From assembly GCA_900466475.1 (NCBI GenBank), contig UBMI01000017.1, forward strand, positions 43,055 to 107,054: a stretch of DNA of 64,000 nucleotides, given 5' to 3'. This stretch comes from Hyphomicrobiales bacterium (lineage in GTDB: Bacteria; Pseudomonadota; Alphaproteobacteria; Rhizobiales; Rhizobiaceae). The notes under the pieces were generated by a model that was given only the letters and a program-made list of their open reading frames with translations, ran no database searches and was not told where the DNA came from. A program made the translations under genes and the position numbers. Shown here one piece after another: positions 61,322-64,000 of this stretch (positions are counted from its first letter, which is position 1; each line of letters opens with the position of its first letter).

Positions 61322-64000
61322 ATGCCCACGAGACTGAATCGCAAATTGCAGATGCCCCGCCGCGACGACCTCGGCCTTCTGACGATCGCCAACGGCACTG
61401 GCCTTTCAATCTCCGCCCTGCCGAACGGCACGCTGTTTTCCATCGACTATGGCGACAGCCTCGGATCGGTGCAGATCAACCAGATCCAGGGATCGCCGCT
61501 GTCCGGCGGCGTCGGACGGCTCTATCTGCGAATTGGTGGCAAAAAACCCGCCGCCGCCGAGATTGTCGGCCCCCGGGCGCAGGGCAAGTTCGGCTTTAGC
61601 GAATCGGGTTTCTCCTGGAGCGGAAATGTCGCCGATATCCGCTACCAGGTTAGCCTCGTGCTTGCCCCTTCAGAGACGACGTGGTTCTGGCATGTGACGC
61701 TGACGCATTCCGGCACGGAAAAACTGCCGGCCGATCTCGTCCTGGTTCAGGATATCGGCCTCGGCGACCGCGGTTTCCTGATGAACAGCGAGGCCTATGC
61801 GTCGCAATATGTCGACCATCATATCGCCGACCATCCGGTCTTCGGGCCTGTGGTGATGAACCGCCAGAACCTGAAGCAGGGCGGCGGGCGCAATCCCTGG
61901 CTCGCGCAGGGCTGCCTGGAAGGTGTCTCCGCTTACGCCACCGATGCAATCCAGTTGGTAAAATCGGCTGCCGCGAACGATGATCGTCTCGTCGGTCCCT
62001 TCGGCACCGATCTGCCGAGCAAGCGCCGCCAGCATGAAATGGCCTGCCCGGCCCTTCAATCGAAGCCGCTCGCCGTTTCAGCCGAGGGCGTCACTGCAAG
62101 TTTCTTCGGCCTTTTCCTCAACGATCACCAGGCGGCGTCCGATAATGCCGATCTATCCCGTCTCAACCATCTGAGCACGATCGGAAGGAATCTATCAGGC
62201 GCGGCCGAACAGATGCCGCCGCGCAGTATCCTGCAGGATGCCGGGCTGCTGGCCGCCGAGGCACTGGACGAGAAAGCACTCGCCCGTCTCTATCCGGCGC
62301 GCGTGCTTGAAGAGCGCGTCGAGGGAAAGCTCCTCTCCTTCTTCGTGTCCGAGGGCGCTCTCAACCGGCACGTGGTTCTGCAAGAGAAGGAGTCACACGT
62401 GGCGCGCCGTCATGGCGCGATCGTGCGCAGCGGCCAGAACATGCTGCTCGACGATGTGACGCTGGCCTCGACCTGCTGGATGCAAGGCATTTTTGCTGCA
62501 CAGCTGACGATCGGCAACACATCCTTCCACAAGCTATTTTCCGTCTCGCGCGAGCCCTACAACCTCACTCGGACGAGCGGTTTGCGCATTCTTGTCGATG
62601 CCGGTCATGGCTGGCAGCTCCTCGGCGTGCCCTCAGCCTTCGACATGGGCCTCAGTGACTGCCGCTGGATCTACCGCCTTGCCGACCGCACCATCATCGT
62701 GACGGCTGCGGCATCGGGTGAAAATCCCGCAATGCAATGGGCCGTCTCCGTCGAGGGCAAGCCGTGCCGGTTCCTCGTGTTCGGACATCTCGTTCTCGGC
62801 GAACGGGAATATGATGCGAGCGGCTATCTCGAATTCGACGGCGAAGCCAAGCGCATCCGCTTCCGCCCTGACCCGCATTGGCTCTGGGGCGAACGTTTTC
62901 CCGATGCCAGCTACTGGCTGGTAAGCTCCACGCCTGACGCCATCGAGGCGGTCGGTGGCGACGAGCTCCTCTATGAGGACGGCGTTGCCCGCAATGGCGC
63001 TTTCATTGCCCTGCGCTCCACCGAGACACAGTCGCTCTCCTTCGCCGTCGTCGGCTCGATGACCGATATGGCGGAGGCCGAGCGACTGGCGGATCGCTAC
63101 GCAAGCGGCGTCACTCAGGAGATGATGCTGGCACCAGCCTCGCGCTTCTGGCAGCACGCCATTCGCGGCCTGACGTTCGACAAGCCGAAAGGCGATGCCG
63201 TGGCCCATGCGACGATCCTGCCCTGGCTTGCGCATGATGCGATCGTGCATCTGAGCGTGCCGCACGGATTGGAACAATATACCGGTGCTGCCTGGGGCAC
63301 ACGCGATGCCTGTCAGGGACCGGTGGAATTCCTGCTCGCCTATGAGCACGATCGCGAAGCCAAGGAAGTGGTGAAGACCGTCTTCAGCGAACAGTACCTC
63401 GAAAAGGGCGACTGGCCGCAATGGTTCATGCTGGAGCCCTATTCCAACATCCGCTCCGGCGACAGCCACGGCGATATCGTCGTCTGGCCGTTGAAGGCGC
63501 TCTGCGACTATATCGAAGCGACCGGCGACCTTGCCATTCTCGATGAAACCGTGGCCTGGCGCGATGACAAGACCATGGGCAGGGCACCCGCCGATACGAT
63601 CAGCGTCCATGTCGACAAGCTTCTCGCGACGGTGCGTGAGCGCTTCATTCCCGGCACCCATCTGATCCGCTATGGCGAAGGCGACTGGAACGATTCCCTG
63701 CAGCCGGCCGATCCGCATCTGCGCGACTGGATGGTGAGCAGCTGGACCGTTTCCCTGCTCTATGAACAGATCGCGCGTTATTCCGCCATCCTGCGCCGTA
63801 TCGGCAAAGGCGCCGACGCCACCGAACTGCGCAAGATCGCCACCGCCATGCGGCGCGATTTCAACAAGCACCTGATCCGCAATGGCGTTGTCGCCGGTTA
63901 CGGCATCTTCGACCCCGCCCACAACGGCGTCGAGCTGCTGCTGCATCCCGATGACAAGCGTACCGGGCTGCACTATTCGCTGATCTCGATGACGCAGGCC
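61322..64000 (+). CDS. GH94-like glycoside phosphorylase, partial (runs off the window)
   Basis: The first 893 codons of a large protein, open to the last base. The N-terminal half is a beta-sandwich-rich region; the catalytic (alpha/alpha)6 barrel begins near residue 630 with LPWLAHDAIVHLSVPHGLEQ, YTGAAWGTRDACQGPVEFLL and the GEGDWNDSLQ motif whose aspartate is the general acid in family GH94 (cellobiose and beta-1,2-oligoglucan phosphorylases). No signal peptide, so a cytoplasmic enzyme is expected. The substrate may be a beta-glucan oligosaccharide; this is inference. The start has only a weak ribosome site; an in-frame ATG at 61352 is an alternative. Confidence 0.8.
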   Translation, partial: MPTRLNRKLQMPRRDDLGLLTIANGTGLSISALPNGTLFSIDYGDSLGSVQINQIQGSPLSGGVGRLYLRIGGKKPAAAEIVGPRAQGKFGFSESGFSWSGNVADIRYQVSLVLAPSETTWFWHVTLTHSGTEKLPADLVLVQDIGLGDRGFLMNSEAYASQYVDHHIADHPVFGPVVMNRQNLKQGGGRNPWLAQGCLEGVSAYATDAIQLVKSAAANDDRLVGPFGTDLPSKRRQHEMACPALQSKPLAVSAEGVTASFFGLFLNDHQAASDNADLSRLNHLSTIGRNLSGAAEQMPPRSILQDAGLLAAEALDEKALARLYPARVLEERVEGKLLSFFVSEGALNRHVVLQEKESHVARRHGAIVRSGQNMLLDDVTLASTCWMQGIFAAQLTIGNTSFHKLFSVSREPYNLTRTSGLRILVDAGHGWQLLGVPSAFDMGLSDCRWIYRLADRTIIVTAAASGENPAMQWAVSVEGKPCRFLVFGHLVLGEREYDASGYLEFDGEAKRIRFRPDPHWLWGERFPDASYWLVSSTPDAIEAVGGDELLYEDGVARNGAFIALRSTETQSLSFAVVGSMTDMAEAERLADRYASGVTQEMMLAPASRFWQHAIRGLTFDKPKGDAVAHATILPWLAHDAIVHLSVPHGLEQYTGAAWGTRDACQGPVEFLLAYEHDREAKEVVKTVFSEQYLEKGDWPQWFMLEPYSNIRSGDSHGDIVVWPLKALCDYIEATGDLAILDETVAWRDDKTMGRAPADTISVHVDKLLATVRERFIPGTHLIRYGEGDWNDSLQPADPHLRDWMVSSWTVSLLYEQIARYSAILRRIGKGADATELRKIATAMRRDFNKHLIRNGVVAGYGIFDPAHNGVELLLHPDDKRTGLHYSLISMTQA

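Noticed and set aside
62633..63973. Open frame of 446 codons on the minus strand opposite the GH94-like gene
   Set aside because: The plus-strand frame has clear GH94 motifs through this stretch; the opposite frame is a shadow typical of GC-rich DNA.
1..64000. CRISPR arrays, insertion sequences, tRNA or rRNA genes, prophage
   Set aside because: Looked for repeat-spacer patterns, transposase motifs, CCA-ended cloverleaf regions and phage genes; none was evident by reading, though a covariance-model scan was not possible.

Overview
The window is GC-rich, densely coded DNA of alphaproteobacterial type, most likely a Rhizobium/Agrobacterium relative. The reasons are many solute-binding-protein ABC transporters, a NasT/NasS-type nitrate operon, a phn locus, dihydroxyacetone-kinase-like genes beside CUT2 sugar transporters, and the codon use. 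I saw no tRNA, rRNA, insertion sequence, CRISPR array or phage gene.

Layout. (1) 0.1-6.3 kb: a CUT1 sugar ABC transporter (binding protein, two permeases, ATPase) wrapped around a GH127 beta-L-arabinofuranosidase, probably for import and cleavage of plant arabino-oligosaccharides. (2) 6.3-8.9 kb: two divergent peptidases, a proline-iminopeptidase-like hydrolase and an M24 Xaa-Pro peptidase. (3) 9.1-20.3 kb: phnFGHIJKLM, then an AT-rich regulatory island, then phnCDEE and a PfkB sugar kinase. PhnJ here lacks three of the four cysteines required by the known radical-SAM C-P lyase, including the thiyl-radical cysteine, although the frame is intact and the rest of the protein is conserved. (4) 20.4-30.4 kb: mixed housekeeping and stress genes: a leaderless trypsin-like protease, a haloalkane dehalogenase with its TetR regulator, Ohr, an EnvZ/OmpR-like two-component pair, a Tat-exported epoxide-hydrolase-like protein, a DUF488 protein, a DipZ-like thiol-redox membrane protein and a secreted alpha/beta hydrolase. 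(5) 30.5-39.5 kb, minus strand: a CUT2 transporter, a short-chain dehydrogenase, DhaK and DhaL, then a second set in which a SorC-family regulator is fused to a complete DhaK, followed by another DhaL. This suggests catabolism of a polyol or ketose such as a tetritol. (6) 40.1-46.1 kb: a second CUT2 transporter with a divergent LacI regulator and tandem palindromic operators. (7) 46.1-59.1 kb: an FdhF/YdeP-type molybdopterin protein, then the nitrate assimilation locus nasT-nasS and narK-nirB-nirD-nasA-cysG. A sigma-54 promoter and an ANTAR-type leader with a strong terminator precede narK. (8) 59.2-64 kb: an AraC regulator divergent from an SDR gene, and the first 893 codons of a GH94-like phosphorylase that runs off the window.

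How the genes work together. In the nitrate block, NasS should sense nitrate and release NasT, which then prevents termination in the leader. NarK imports nitrate, NasA reduces it to nitrite and NirBD reduces that to ammonium; CysG supplies siroheme to NirB. The phn block looks like a complete C-P-lyase-like machine with its own importer, but its PhnJ cannot do the known chemistry. That makes it the best candidate here for an undescribed system. Four binding-protein genes are each followed by a stable hairpin before the next gene, consistent with extra expression of the binding protein.
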